A DNA stretch of 64,000 nucleotides, taken from the IMG/VR virus record IMGVR_UViG_3300002053_000019, positions 18,958 through 82,957 of that record. The stretch is one strand, 5' to 3'. This DNA is from a virus. Of this stretch, positions 29,801-36,753 are shown piece by piece. Position 1 is the stretch's first letter; every line of letters begins with the position of its first letter. The translations under genes were made by a program, and so were the position numbers. Below the pieces are notes generated by a model, which was not told the origin of the DNA, searched no databases, and saw only the letters and a program-made list of their open reading frames with translations.

Positions 29801-30851
29801 AGATTATAGAACTTCACACTTAATAGGAGTAAGTAAAGCTTCTAAATTCCAAAACTTCGATTTAAGAATGACAGAAGCACAATGGTATGCGGTAAATAAG
29901 ATGACGGAGTCACAATATGGGTACACTACAGTCCATACATCTCCTTATCTATATGGTACTGGAAAGAAGTTCTTTACTCCATTTTGGTCATTCCCTTTGA
30001 AAACTTTCCAATTCTTAGGAAATGGCATTAAAGAAAGTTTTATATCTGAAGATGCAGCCAGGTTAACTAGATTCTTAGCCCTAACAGGATTCTTCGCATC
30101 TGCTCCAGTTATACTAGCTGAGATGCTAGGAGTTGATACATTCGCTCTTTGGGGCAAAGGAGCACTCCCCTTTAATATCTACCCAGCCTGGATGAAGGGA
30201 ATGGGAGATATCTATACTGCCCTTGGTGGGAATGATCCAAGTTACTTAGACCAAGAGCGGGCACAAAGAGCTGGTATGAGTTTTGTTGGATTATTGGCTG
30301 TTCCACAATGGAGAGCAGGGAAAAAGCTTATAAAGAATATCGAAGATCTACAAAAAGGATATGAGACTTGGGGTCCTGGAGAGCATCCATTTAACTCGAT
30401 TAATATAGCTTCAGTAATTCTAAAGATGTGTGGATTCCCTCCGATAGAGTCTAAAGAAGCTAGAGACCTATTGAAGGAACTTCGTAGAGAAGAAATGAGT
30501 GTCTACAAGAAGCATGATTATGTAAAGAAAATTGCAGATATATATGAGAAAGGTGGCATGAAAGCCATTGACAGTGTTAGAAAGATAATTGGTAAGGCTA
30601 GAGAGGAGGGTATAAATATTAGGCCACAGGATATATCTAGTTATCGTAGATTAAGAGAACTAGACATCTACACTATGAAGCTACTCCGTGGTAAGAAAGA
30701 GCTTAGAAGAGGAATCTGGGGAGAAAGGCTACGAGAGGCTAGAGAAGAATATCTTGGAAAGAAGAAGTATGGTACACGACCTATCTGGTCATTACCAAGA
30801 CAAATAGAACCTAGGGAAGAGGAGAGCTTCCAGGGTATAGGAGAAGAATAA
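23853..30851 (+). CDS. giant polyvalent internal virion protein with GNAT-like module
   Basis: This is a 2332-residue multidomain protein. Residues 20-290 combine a PT linker and glycine-rich hydrophobic helices that could insert in a membrane. Residues about 780-890 resemble a GNAT acetyltransferase: WYSIEADVTPEFTRKGIGTA contains the RKGIGTA acetyl-CoA loop. Two similar units, 'TTIREKYTGRPDLEKI' (about 926) and 'TMIRTRYKDRANVDKM' (about 1038), are a tandem duplication separated by a charged linker. The last 850 residues form a large helical domain with 'FLALTGFFASAPVILAEMLG' near residue 2070, as in phage polyvalent proteins. It is probably ejected with the DNA. Confidence 0.75.
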   Translation: MPLEEQVQQLIDLIKEKEEPTVAPTPTPKPTAPEEPAAPTGEGVADVLAMQREQTAPFMITQRDIGALGHLLTGFKLGLYGELDFLDKASEWVSNLTGLEKGGVFGELRDKVAPEDYELSDTGLTATILRAVGMLPVQLGAAMMAGGIGGGILKIARLPQAVILGRGGISLARGAAMPLKGARMFGLGMPTGFGLMGAARAGVQPEPSAAEMIKHGLTGAGMGFGLEALAPMRAIARIPGTAGIFGGLTALEGAPAEETIAQTLVGGLLGLLGRRPKYPEAPLPTAEVPAAAGVPPRAPEQMGLPLRVRRPMAPIEEGVEQLPLPLRVTEPMEREAPPKVAAPVVEKPTTVEAQPKPDSLYISRNEIIDGLVVKKDFRRGVLEQLSDPVLAWLNTSKTIKGSQVTFDPTTKAVIKKVGRKRVVGKMTDKELVDESNTTMSMTRYNQVMTELKSRQLRDIALGKERVDLAEEVSVREPVRKPTVAEGMEGATPVERIPYRNALVQAAYGEITEGFPEKRLTIDEFLETAKGVYKLTPEERIELTRLLNGEGWRIIGEGETLDKLVGRRIEEQMKEPPRVPEELTAEEIKAIAKQDWEKTHDEYLKKAREDKLIPSEEEYNKLSLSEKEEITDFLDDVYELYGEIEALKAQKKFDKKTANTYSRKVGIVKGNINRIFSAAMRERAGRVKVPEEMVRKYGLPEEKPEKVEVPKKVPEKVREITGAKALYIDKAVELWGEKARMNLASLSVTDLMRIVEGKLTPEEYSITPSGRLVKIPSKVAKPVEIKGLKVRFKEHPEDPNIMTAIAGVPGAEAIGLWSIRLPVERKPGEKVGWYSIEADVTPEFTRKGIGTAMFDAIEKQYGEHLGRVGELTGAGAKFVEGLKRKGRKYKDIDVEEVGIEPEAPPKVEAPIKAPKLSKKEEAGIKLELTTIREKYTGRPDLEKIVASYEKHRRSGLNIKAAVEAMRQEIGLPEKKEAVTKPEALTEGEKIITGLREELKAEGKKTPEEVLREKAKEPTEAETWAVPEEPKKAPEGDIAMEVTMIRTRYKDRANVDKMAELYERYRKEGLDVQEAAQRAGKEVGWEVKAPAPKAAPTRGKPSAEKATAKLEKEIDKELRDLYSLALNRALGEGLSETEAITKADAALSKPEVKTYVENRRKGMSRDEATQKVRDKTTTRVILRKSDGTEHVVTKKVAKDVADAAVEQVDKTVETAVKMGADPEIAKQVADYRPEVKSDTLIRPEGMEHYPNPNEIFISAILSPTKLAEGLPKIKNEVKLLTDQLNRMLSSAEGIRKELDKPGLNLDKRMDLEAKIRAQANLKNQIVRELSEYTAAARYLEENMKAAPQALKVEKRFQDAQGGVTIISEKIPGGDKFYMLQDEMGHAPHIDSRVKYAGAAELAESKDEVKVKILNIDKNIDPRFGRMLLDSIQEKYMMGEKGKKVTREPGAGGSIWDAAGDKDADRIVEEVGYDKTSKEAVGKEGAYQEQGLLEKFWYSWRGYPGEREQFRTAMRAAHDIRGNIDPWLTGVESRRVPTKEDMVSVLDLGSDPVSSKNPIIAWAAGLAKQQEERMSIYIKRATKYLDEHMGWLRQDKAKNKEFVYHMHGIRKSNDPRILETEKAVRRVEDDVAQMFDLEKRGLYRKGHFGLIIDRQKAWDYFSQPLALASEFRELPVKIQAMLTENNWVRAKYLVDKFKVWDKIPREEKAWIEDHIFPWGGIFTDWMKSPGFLQRMLPKEYHVKYFQERKSNMEFLAKEDAWNTMQIYLHSAVRGGMWNDYLQTVRPVINQLNFANKPGSVRHYLETYVKNLVYPDTGYLDTKWNSLVMEVGRILGRDFGGAAYFMPRKLAAMYGRALYRGALGPDTAVRNLTQTLHTWANSGELSTLTGLRDYLHGITTQKLEKVGVKVKVPKKFKDFKEYYDIVDEFLGHDFEKLYKNDKTTMDNIRKASTWITRMALFPMHLTENINKGIAYMAGLHEGIEKGLDYRTSHLIGVSKASKFQNFDLRMTEAQWYAVNKMTESQYGYTTVHTSPYLYGTGKKFFTPFWSFPLKTFQFLGNGIKESFISEDAARLTRFLALTGFFASAPVILAEMLGVDTFALWGKGALPFNIYPAWMKGMGDIYTALGGNDPSYLDQERAQRAGMSFVGLLAVPQWRAGKKLIKNIEDLQKGYETWGPGEHPFNSINIASVILKMCGFPPIESKEARDLLKELRREEMSVYKKHDYVKKIADIYEKGGMKAIDSVRKIIGKAREEGINIRPQDISSYRRLRELDIYTMKLLRGKKELRRGIWGERLREAREEYLGKKKYGTRPIWSLPRQIEPREEESFQGIGEE

Positions 30852-31882
30852 TGAATATATTTATGATAAGTAACTTTGGAGAAAGCGTAGCTTTGGCACA
30901 GGCTTTGGAAAAAGAGAAACATGAACTCTCCTTCTTTATTAAGAAACGTCCATATAAGAAAATAGGAGATGGACTAGTAAACAAAGTGTCGGATCCTGGT
31001 TCTTTATTTACTAAATCGGATTTGATAATTGTGGATGACATTGGATCAGGAGCTTTTGTAGATAAGGCCAAAAAGATGGGACACTCAGTCATTGGACCAG
31101 GAACGGCTATAGAGAATCTGGCAACTGATTTTAGTCTTATGATAGATGTTCTCTCCGCTCTTAAAGTCAAAATAGCTACTGATAAAACTGAAGGTCAAAT
31201 GGCTGTTGTTGGGGCATGGTTTGATGGAGAGAAATTTATTAAGCCTATACTAGTTGGAACTAAATATGTGAGATTTGCGGCTGGAGATCTAGGTCCCGTA
31301 ACACGAGGTACTGGAATCTGTGCTATGTCTTCCATTAGATCTAAGTTATTTCATGAGACATTATCTAATTTACAAGCATTCTTGGCATCGGTAAACTTTG
31401 TAGGATTTATCAGTCTAGATTGCTTAATAAATAATGATACTGTACATGTGAAATCTATACATCCTTCTTTAGGATTTCCAAATGGAATAATTATGAGTGA
31501 GATGTTTTTAAACTCAGCGGGAGATTTCTTGAAGAAATTATACAATAAAGAAGTATCTAATGCCCCTGTAAGGATAGACCGTATTCATGTGGGAATTCCT
31601 ATATTCGTGCCAAATTGGCCTATATTACTTTCAGATTCTTTAGTAGAAATAAATACTCCAGCTTTTATCCCAATAGGAGTATCTAAAGAAGAAGATTATA
31701 TACAGATGAGGATAGATGGCCTAGCTGGAATGGCAGTAGGGCATGGTTCCTCTGTCGTGGAAGCACGAAATATAGCCTATAAGGCAGCAAATAAAATTAA
31801 ACATCCTAATGTATTATATAGGAATGATATTGAATTAGATAATCAATTCAATAGATTAAGAGAAAAGGGTTGGTGGAAGTAA
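30851..31882 (+). CDS. PurD-like (GARS, ATP-grasp) protein with degenerate active site
   Basis: This is a 343-residue protein. The N-terminal 90 residues look like the Rossmann-type domain of phosphoribosylamine-glycine ligase (SDLIIVDDIGSGAFVDKAKK). MAVVGAWFDGEKF and GDLGPVTRGTGICAM (about 144-158) match the PurD GDxGPNTGGMG loop. The roughly 90 residues that normally bind ATP between these parts are missing. The PurD motif EFNxRFGDPE reads KSIHPSLGFPNG, without the metal-binding Glu and Asn. It is thus probably not an active ligase. It is coupled (TAATG) between internal virion genes, so a structural role is possible. Confidence 0.6.
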   Translation: MNIFMISNFGESVALAQALEKEKHELSFFIKKRPYKKIGDGLVNKVSDPGSLFTKSDLIIVDDIGSGAFVDKAKKMGHSVIGPGTAIENLATDFSLMIDVLSALKVKIATDKTEGQMAVVGAWFDGEKFIKPILVGTKYVRFAAGDLGPVTRGTGICAMSSIRSKLFHETLSNLQAFLASVNFVGFISLDCLINNDTVHVKSIHPSLGFPNGIIMSEMFLNSAGDFLKKLYNKEVSNAPVRIDRIHVGIPIFVPNWPILLSDSLVEINTPAFIPIGVSKEEDYIQMRIDGLAGMAVGHGSSVVEARNIAYKAANKIKHPNVLYRNDIELDNQFNRLREKGWWK

Positions 31883-33207
31883 TGCCCTTAGCGGATGACC
31901 TGTCTAAGGTTAAATATGGCCCATCTAGTAGTCCATATGGTGGATCACCGTACGCAGGAGCAGCAGGCTCACTCGCAGGTGGAGCTGCTAGTACTTTACT
32001 AGGTAGCCTATTAGATTATTCAAATCCTTATCAAAGATCTCTTGGCAAACTTGGTGGACAGCTAGCTGGAGGCCTCACTAGTGCGATGCTACAACCAGGG
32101 CCTTTTGATTTAGGACAATGGGCAACTTATGGAGGATTACCTGCATTAGGTGGGACTGTAGGAGGACTTCTAGGAGGAATGGTCGATGAACAATGGGGAG
32201 CTCCTGTTGGTTCATATCTTGGAAGTTTAGGGGTGAACGCATTACTAGGAGCGCCAGCGTTAGCATCTGGTTTAATGGGACTTCCTAATTTAGCATTGGG
32301 TATCGGTACTCAATTCATAGACGATCCACAACTTAGACAAGCTCTTAATGTAGGACTTTCACCAATGTTAAGTACTGTAACTCCTTGGATTGGAGAAGCT
32401 CTTGGTTTAATATCCGCACCCCTTGCAACTAGTATGATGTGGGCAGGCCCAATTGGTGCGGCGCTTGGGATGGGATTGGCCGCATGGCAAGGACATAAAG
32501 AACATAAAGCAAAACAGCATATGAGTGAGAAACAACATTATGCTTATTATACTGGATTAAAAGAGGCGGAACCAGCATTATCTCAAATAACAGAAGATAT
32601 ATTTGATATAGGGCGACAAAGAATACTTGAAATAGAAGCTAGGGGAGAAAACCCAGCGGATTATGGATTAGATAGATTTGGATTTACACAAGACGAATGG
32701 AACTATGTATCAGGTCAAATGAGACAGGGAGCAGCTAGTACGCAACTTGGTCAAACGGACATAAGAGTACCAGGAACAGGATTTGAGAGAGGAACTTTTG
32801 TACCGGCAACCCCAGCAGAGGCAGCATTTACTCCGTCATGGGCCATAAGATCGTCTTACGCACATCATCCGGCACCAATGAGGGATGTACAGCAGTATGA
32901 ACAATGGTTATACAATATGGCTGGTGGGATGGCCCCATTCTTAGAGCCAGGACAAAGATCTGGAAGTCCAAAAGATATAGATAATTATATTGCCTATCTA
33001 AATTATGAAACTGCTAAAATGTTAGGAGAGGAATATGATCCAACATTATATTCAGGATCGTATGAACCAGTTTCAAAGACAATAACAAGATATCAGAAAG
33101 AGAGAGCTGCAGCAGAGCGATACGAAGCCTATCAACAGAAATTAGAAGAAGAACAACGGGCACAGGCAGCATTAATGGAACAATATGGAGATATGGGAGG
33201 CTATTAA
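31882..33207 (+). CDS. predicted membrane-active internal virion protein
   Basis: The 441-residue protein starts at the ATG in TAATG overlap with the previous stop; TTG and GTG codons just upstream are less likely. Residues 20-215 are glycine/alanine/leucine-rich hydrophobic segments (AGAAGSLAGGAASTLLGSLL, GGTVGGLLGGMVDEQWG) with glycine-zipper character. The C-terminal half is polar and helical, ending in ERYEAYQQKLEEEQRAQAAL. The composition suits a pore or channel protein delivered from the virion. It has no recognised family. Confidence 0.6.
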   Translation: MPLADDLSKVKYGPSSSPYGGSPYAGAAGSLAGGAASTLLGSLLDYSNPYQRSLGKLGGQLAGGLTSAMLQPGPFDLGQWATYGGLPALGGTVGGLLGGMVDEQWGAPVGSYLGSLGVNALLGAPALASGLMGLPNLALGIGTQFIDDPQLRQALNVGLSPMLSTVTPWIGEALGLISAPLATSMMWAGPIGAALGMGLAAWQGHKEHKAKQHMSEKQHYAYYTGLKEAEPALSQITEDIFDIGRQRILEIEARGENPADYGLDRFGFTQDEWNYVSGQMRQGAASTQLGQTDIRVPGTGFERGTFVPATPAEAAFTPSWAIRSSYAHHPAPMRDVQQYEQWLYNMAGGMAPFLEPGQRSGSPKDIDNYIAYLNYETAKMLGEEYDPTLYSGSYEPVSKTITRYQKERAAAERYEAYQQKLEEEQRAQAALMEQYGDMGGY

Positions 33208-34121
33208 TGCCATATCCTGATATAACAACAACAGAATTAATAAAGGCAGGAGCTACTCCAGAAGAAGCTCAAATGATAGCAGAATGGGAAGAAAATGCTA
33301 GAACACAAGCATTATCCTGGATTGCACAGGAATACCCTTGGATGTACAGTCAGGTAAAGAATATGAATATTGGTGTTCCAACTCCCTCTAGATTGAAAAC
33401 CTTCTTTGGAGAACCAAAAGCCCCTGTTGAAGGAATGACTAAAACGTATCCTATAAATATAGGATGGGGGGATGTATTAGCAGATAGACTTCCTTCAAGA
33501 ATGTACGGAGTTGGAGTTCAAGAAACTCCAAATGTATTATTTAGTTTGGCCGCGACAGATCTTCCAGGTGTAATTGGACATGAATTATTCCATAAAGTAC
33601 AAAAATACCCCGAAGCTTCTGATATTATAAAAGAATATATGAAAACATTTTGGGGATCACAACGAGGAGCAACATATTGGGAAGGATATTCTCCAGAAAT
33701 AGATCCTTATGGTGCAGTTGCAGAGATAATGGCTAGACAAATTTTCAATCCAGGCATGCAATGGAATTTTGAAAGGATGCGGGGACCTCTATTACAATTT
33801 ACTCCAAAAGAAGAAAGTCTTATTCAAGATATGAGAAGATGGTTGAGAACGGGCTCGACAGGATTTCAAGTAAATCCAGAATATCACGGAGTAGAAGTCC
33901 CAGGCCCTGGCGGAACTGTATCTAGTGAGAGAACTATTACTATAGAGATGGATGGTATGTACTATAATATACCTACATTAGTTGGGGGAGAACAATTAAC
34001 TACAGATGAGGCTGTAAGACAATTTAAAGAGGGCAAGATCCCTGCCGTTGGAGTAGCTGATACTAGAGAAGCAGCGGTAAAGGGAGCCCAAGAACGCAGC
34101 GGGATGCTAGGAGGACAGTAA
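33207..34121 (+). CDS. virion-associated protein with HExxH zinc-peptidase motif
   Basis: This 304-residue protein is coupled to its neighbours (TAATG). GVIGHELFHKVQ places HELFH at residues 125-129; a Glu at about 173 in AVAEIMAR could be the third zinc ligand, as in gluzincins. The C-terminal segment (YYNIPTLVGGEQLTTDEAVR, then DTREAAVKGAQERSG) matches a short module often found at the ends of phage virion proteins. A peptidase acting in maturation or during entry is plausible. Activity is not proven by the motif alone. Confidence 0.6.
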   Translation: MPYPDITTTELIKAGATPEEAQMIAEWEENARTQALSWIAQEYPWMYSQVKNMNIGVPTPSRLKTFFGEPKAPVEGMTKTYPINIGWGDVLADRLPSRMYGVGVQETPNVLFSLAATDLPGVIGHELFHKVQKYPEASDIIKEYMKTFWGSQRGATYWEGYSPEIDPYGAVAEIMARQIFNPGMQWNFERMRGPLLQFTPKEESLIQDMRRWLRTGSTGFQVNPEYHGVEVPGPGGTVSSERTITIEMDGMYYNIPTLVGGEQLTTDEAVRQFKEGKIPAVGVADTREAAVKGAQERSGMLGGQ

Positions 34122-34122
34122 G

Positions 34123-34392
34123 ATGTTAGATGCACAATTGATAGATTTCATGACTGAAACAGCGAAATCTTTAGGTGAGATAAAAGCTACTCAAAGAGCG
34201 ATGAAAGAGGATATCACAGAGATGAAGGAACAATGTAAAGAAATTCCTACTATGAAGCAGAGTCTCACTAATCATTTGTCTACTCATGATAAATTAAAAA
34301 ACCGCCTCCTATATCCTATTTTTGTAGGAATATGTATTACTATAGCTGGTATAGCTGGTGGAATCTCTAAATATGTACTTCATTTATTTTAA
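34123..34392 (+). CDS. XhlA-like coiled-coil membrane protein
   Basis: This is an 89-residue protein. Residues 1-55 form a charged coiled coil (KSLGEIKATQRAMKEDITEM). A transmembrane helix lies at about 65-84 (LYPIFVGICITIAGIAGGIS). This layout is that of XhlA-type proteins that assist holins and lysis. It sits among virion genes, 12 kb away from the holin and endolysin, so a virion or membrane-anchor role is equally possible. The call rests on architecture only. Confidence 0.55.
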   Translation: MLDAQLIDFMTETAKSLGEIKATQRAMKEDITEMKEQCKEIPTMKQSLTNHLSTHDKLKNRLLYPIFVGICITIAGIAGGISKYVLHLF

Positions 34393-34401
34393 GGTGATAC
34401 A

Positions 34402-35826
34402 ATGGTAGAACGCTATATAGATCCTGAAAGACTAAGAGAAATGGAAGAAGCTAAGCAGTTCCCTACTGGTCCATTAGAACTAGGAGGAGTAACAGAACAG
34501 CCATTCACTTGGCACGATCTCCTAACTCTATTTGAACCTAGGGCTACTGAGGCTGGAAGAGAAGATATCGAAAAACGATTAAAAGAAGGTACTAAAGAAT
34601 TTAAGGAATATGTTAAAGAACCAGCAGGAGAAGAAGGCGAAGCAATGAAATGGCTAGGCCACATGACTTCTCCTGGAGGATTCCTCTCCATACCAGGAGT
34701 AGCAGACATCGGCAGTGCCATTTGGGATATAATTGATCTTCCAGGGCTAGATATTAAAGATATTCCTAGATTAGCAGGCAAAGCTCTTGGGCCAGAAGCC
34801 TTAACGGCCTGGTTGAAATTCATGGTTAGACCAGAAGCTAGACATCTATGGGGGCCTAGGGCCATAAAATATTGGGACGAGCTTGTACAAGAAGCCAAAC
34901 ATCTATCTCCTCGTACTGCTAGATATACTGAAAGAGCTGGAGAAGGTAGATTTGGAGTACCACTGTGGGGAGGCAGAAGAGCTACCACAGGAGAAATAGC
35001 AGAGCAAGGTGGTAGGGAACTTGGACTATCAGCACAGATATTCTATAAGCCAGAATTTGATTATAGAGATTGGTGGGCGTGGTCAAAAGGATATAAGACT
35101 GGTAAGACTAGACTTGCCAATTTAGCAACTGTTATACATGAGGAAGTTCATGCTGCATTTCGCAAAGGAGATCCAGCATTAGACGCATTAGCGCAGCAAG
35201 TGCATAGAATAATTGGAGAAAAGGATCTTAAGAGAGCATTTAGTCATGTACCAAAATATACTAAAGATACTTCCCAAGAACTCGCTGAAGAAGTGGTAGC
35301 TAGAGCATATGCAAGTGCTTTAACTGGTTCTAGGTCAACTGTACATATAAGTAGAATAATGGATGATCCTACTTTTACTGCAGCTTTACAATATGCTGCA
35401 AAGAATCCAGATGCTGGTGTATGGGAACTTCAAAGGAAATTTCCAAAATTGTTTCCTGCGGATTATAAATATATGCCAACTAAAACAGCAAGAAGAACTA
35501 TAGTAGATCAAAGAACTGAATTATCTAAAGCCTATACAGAAGAAGAAATAAGAAGGATGCGTAGAGAAGAAGTTCGGAAAACGACGGCGAAGCCTGCTGG
35601 GGGAGCCAAGAAGATAACTAGTCAAGAGAAAGGCACACGAGTCATGGAAGCCCCCACTGAACTTACTCCCGCCCAAAGAGAGACTGGAACATGGATTAGA
35701 GTGGGCGATAAGTATGTGAATTTTATGGACGATCCACGAATGTGGCCAGCTAGTGTTGAGCCAGACGCTAGAGATACCCTTCTGAGATTGAGGGCTCAGG
35801 AGCTTTATAGGCGAAAGACTAAATAA
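34402..35826 (+). CDS. second HExxH zinc-peptidase-like virion protein
   Basis: This is a 474-residue protein. LATVIHEEVHAAF puts HEEVH at residues 246-250; Glu in SQELAEEVVARAY (about 296-297) fits the third ligand. The N-terminal 150 residues have a hydrophobic stretch, and the C-terminus is basic and proline-rich (EEEIRRMRREEVRKTTAKPA). It is unrelated in sequence to the HELFH protein upstream except for the motif. Both may be virion peptidases used in capsid maturation or host entry. Confidence 0.6.
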   Translation: MVERYIDPERLREMEEAKQFPTGPLELGGVTEQPFTWHDLLTLFEPRATEAGREDIEKRLKEGTKEFKEYVKEPAGEEGEAMKWLGHMTSPGGFLSIPGVADIGSAIWDIIDLPGLDIKDIPRLAGKALGPEALTAWLKFMVRPEARHLWGPRAIKYWDELVQEAKHLSPRTARYTERAGEGRFGVPLWGGRRATTGEIAEQGGRELGLSAQIFYKPEFDYRDWWAWSKGYKTGKTRLANLATVIHEEVHAAFRKGDPALDALAQQVHRIIGEKDLKRAFSHVPKYTKDTSQELAEEVVARAYASALTGSRSTVHISRIMDDPTFTAALQYAAKNPDAGVWELQRKFPKLFPADYKYMPTKTARRTIVDQRTELSKAYTEEEIRRMRREEVRKTTAKPAGGAKKITSQEKGTRVMEAPTELTPAQRETGTWIRVGDKYVNFMDDPRMWPASVEPDARDTLLRLRAQELYRRKTK

Positions 35827-35839
35827 ATAGGCAACTTAC

Positions 35840-35849
35840 CGGAAATTAC
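35840..35849 (+). promoter_or_regulatory. CGGAAATTAC motif shared with the minus-strand gap
   Basis: CGGAAATTAC lies in the gap between the virion block and the exported-protein gene. The same ten bases occur on the minus strand in the gap at 56303-56312, followed in both places by a similar T-rich stretch (about 22 bases alike with gaps). It may be a shared regulatory site. Two copies are weak evidence. Confidence 0.25.
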
Positions 35850-35894
35850 GACACTTTTTAGGAGGTGGCCATATATATAGTATATGGAGACATA

Positions 35895-36290
35895 GTGAAA
35901 AAACTTCTATGTGTAGTAATCACAATTTCCCTCCTTTTAATTCCCACCTATATTCCAGCTAAAGAAATTTCCTATATAGATCAGCAAGTTAGACAATTTA
36001 AATCAATTCTTGCTGGAAAACCTGAATGGGAAGTTACATTAGATGGACATAAGTATATGATTGAGTACAAAGAAAAGTCTAAAGTCCTAACGTTTTCAGA
36101 GAGTTGCGAAGGTCTCTGGCTTAAAGTATATTATTTTGAGAAAACAGGACAGTTTAGTTGGGAGGGCTACGTAGAAGATCGAATGCTCCCCTTTCAATCA
36201 ATATCAAAGCAGAGAGGCTCTGCTTTGATGGATATGTTTTTAGATAGATTAGAAGAAAAAGGCTTAGCAGCTCCATTAATGGAGATCTAA
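35895..36290 (+). CDS. exported protein with signal peptide
   Basis: The chosen start is the GTG at 35895, preceded by GGAGACATA; the resulting 131-residue protein begins KKLLCVVITISLLLIPTYIPA, a classical signal peptide. A longer start at 35865 would place the codon inside a GGAGGTGG site. The mature part is about 105 residues, with no recognised fold and three notable aromatics in LWLKVYYFEKTGQFSWEGY. It may act in the periplasm or at the cell surface during infection. Confidence 0.6.
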   Translation: MKKLLCVVITISLLLIPTYIPAKEISYIDQQVRQFKSILAGKPEWEVTLDGHKYMIEYKEKSKVLTFSESCEGLWLKVYYFEKTGQFSWEGYVEDRMLPFQSISKQRGSALMDMFLDRLEEKGLAAPLMEI

Positions 36291-36308
36291 GAAGGAGGTG
36301 TATTGACG

Positions 36309-36680
36309 ATGGCAGGAACCGTAACATTGGAAATGACGGCAGGCGGACGAAGGCCCATGAGGTTGATTGGAGATAAAGATCTAGTCGTAGTTGTGGGAAG
36401 ATTTACTTTCGACAGTGAGTACGTTACTGGTGGGGAGGATCTTACTGCAGCAGATTTAGATTTACAAGAGATTATAACTCTTATCCCTTCTCCACTTTTC
36501 TCGGGTGGATCTACTAACAGAGGAGGCGGAATCCCTGTAGTGTATGATCATGATAACTCTAAGATTATTGCTATAGGACCAAGCGCAGTCCCTGGTGGAT
36601 CTGATCTCTCTTTTGAGGTTCAGAATGGCACCGACCTCTCTGCTTTTTCATGCCGCTTCATCGCAATAGGATATCAATAA
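36309..36680 (+). CDS. small beta-rich virion or decoration protein
   Basis: This 123-residue protein follows AAGGAGGTG (36292-36300). The ATG at 36309 has better spacing than the TTG at 36303. It is beta-rich, without cysteine except one, and ends DLSAFSCRFIAIGYQ, similar to the ends of small decoration or coat proteins. It is the last gene before the glycan cassette. It may be a virion surface protein, and possibly a target of glycosylation, but that is speculation. Confidence 0.55.
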   Translation: MAGTVTLEMTAGGRRPMRLIGDKDLVVVVGRFTFDSEYVTGGEDLTAADLDLQEIITLIPSPLFSGGSTNRGGGIPVVYDHDNSKIIAIGPSAVPGGSDLSFEVQNGTDLSAFSCRFIAIGYQ

Positions 36681-36710
36681 TCCTACCGTTTGACAATCCC
36701 AAAATAGGCA

Positions 36711-36730
36711 GGGGCCAGACCCCTGGCCCC
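36711..36730 (+). other. strong GC hairpin before the glycan cassette
   Basis: GGGGCCAG (36711-36718) pairs perfectly with CTGGCCCC (36723-36730) across an ACCC loop. It lies in the gap between the decoration-like gene and the first glycosyltransferase. No T-run follows, so it is not a classical terminator. It could tune readthrough or mRNA processing between the two blocks. Confidence 0.45.
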
Positions 36731-36753
36731 AAAGCCTAGCAAAGGAGACTTAC

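Noticed and set aside
34413-34988. 191-codon minus-strand frame opposite the HEEVH protein gene
   Set aside because: It is antisense to a well-supported gene and its product shows no domain pattern.
36690-36720. TTGACA resembling a -35 promoter box
   Set aside because: There is no TATAAT-like sequence at the right distance; the place is taken by the GC hairpin.
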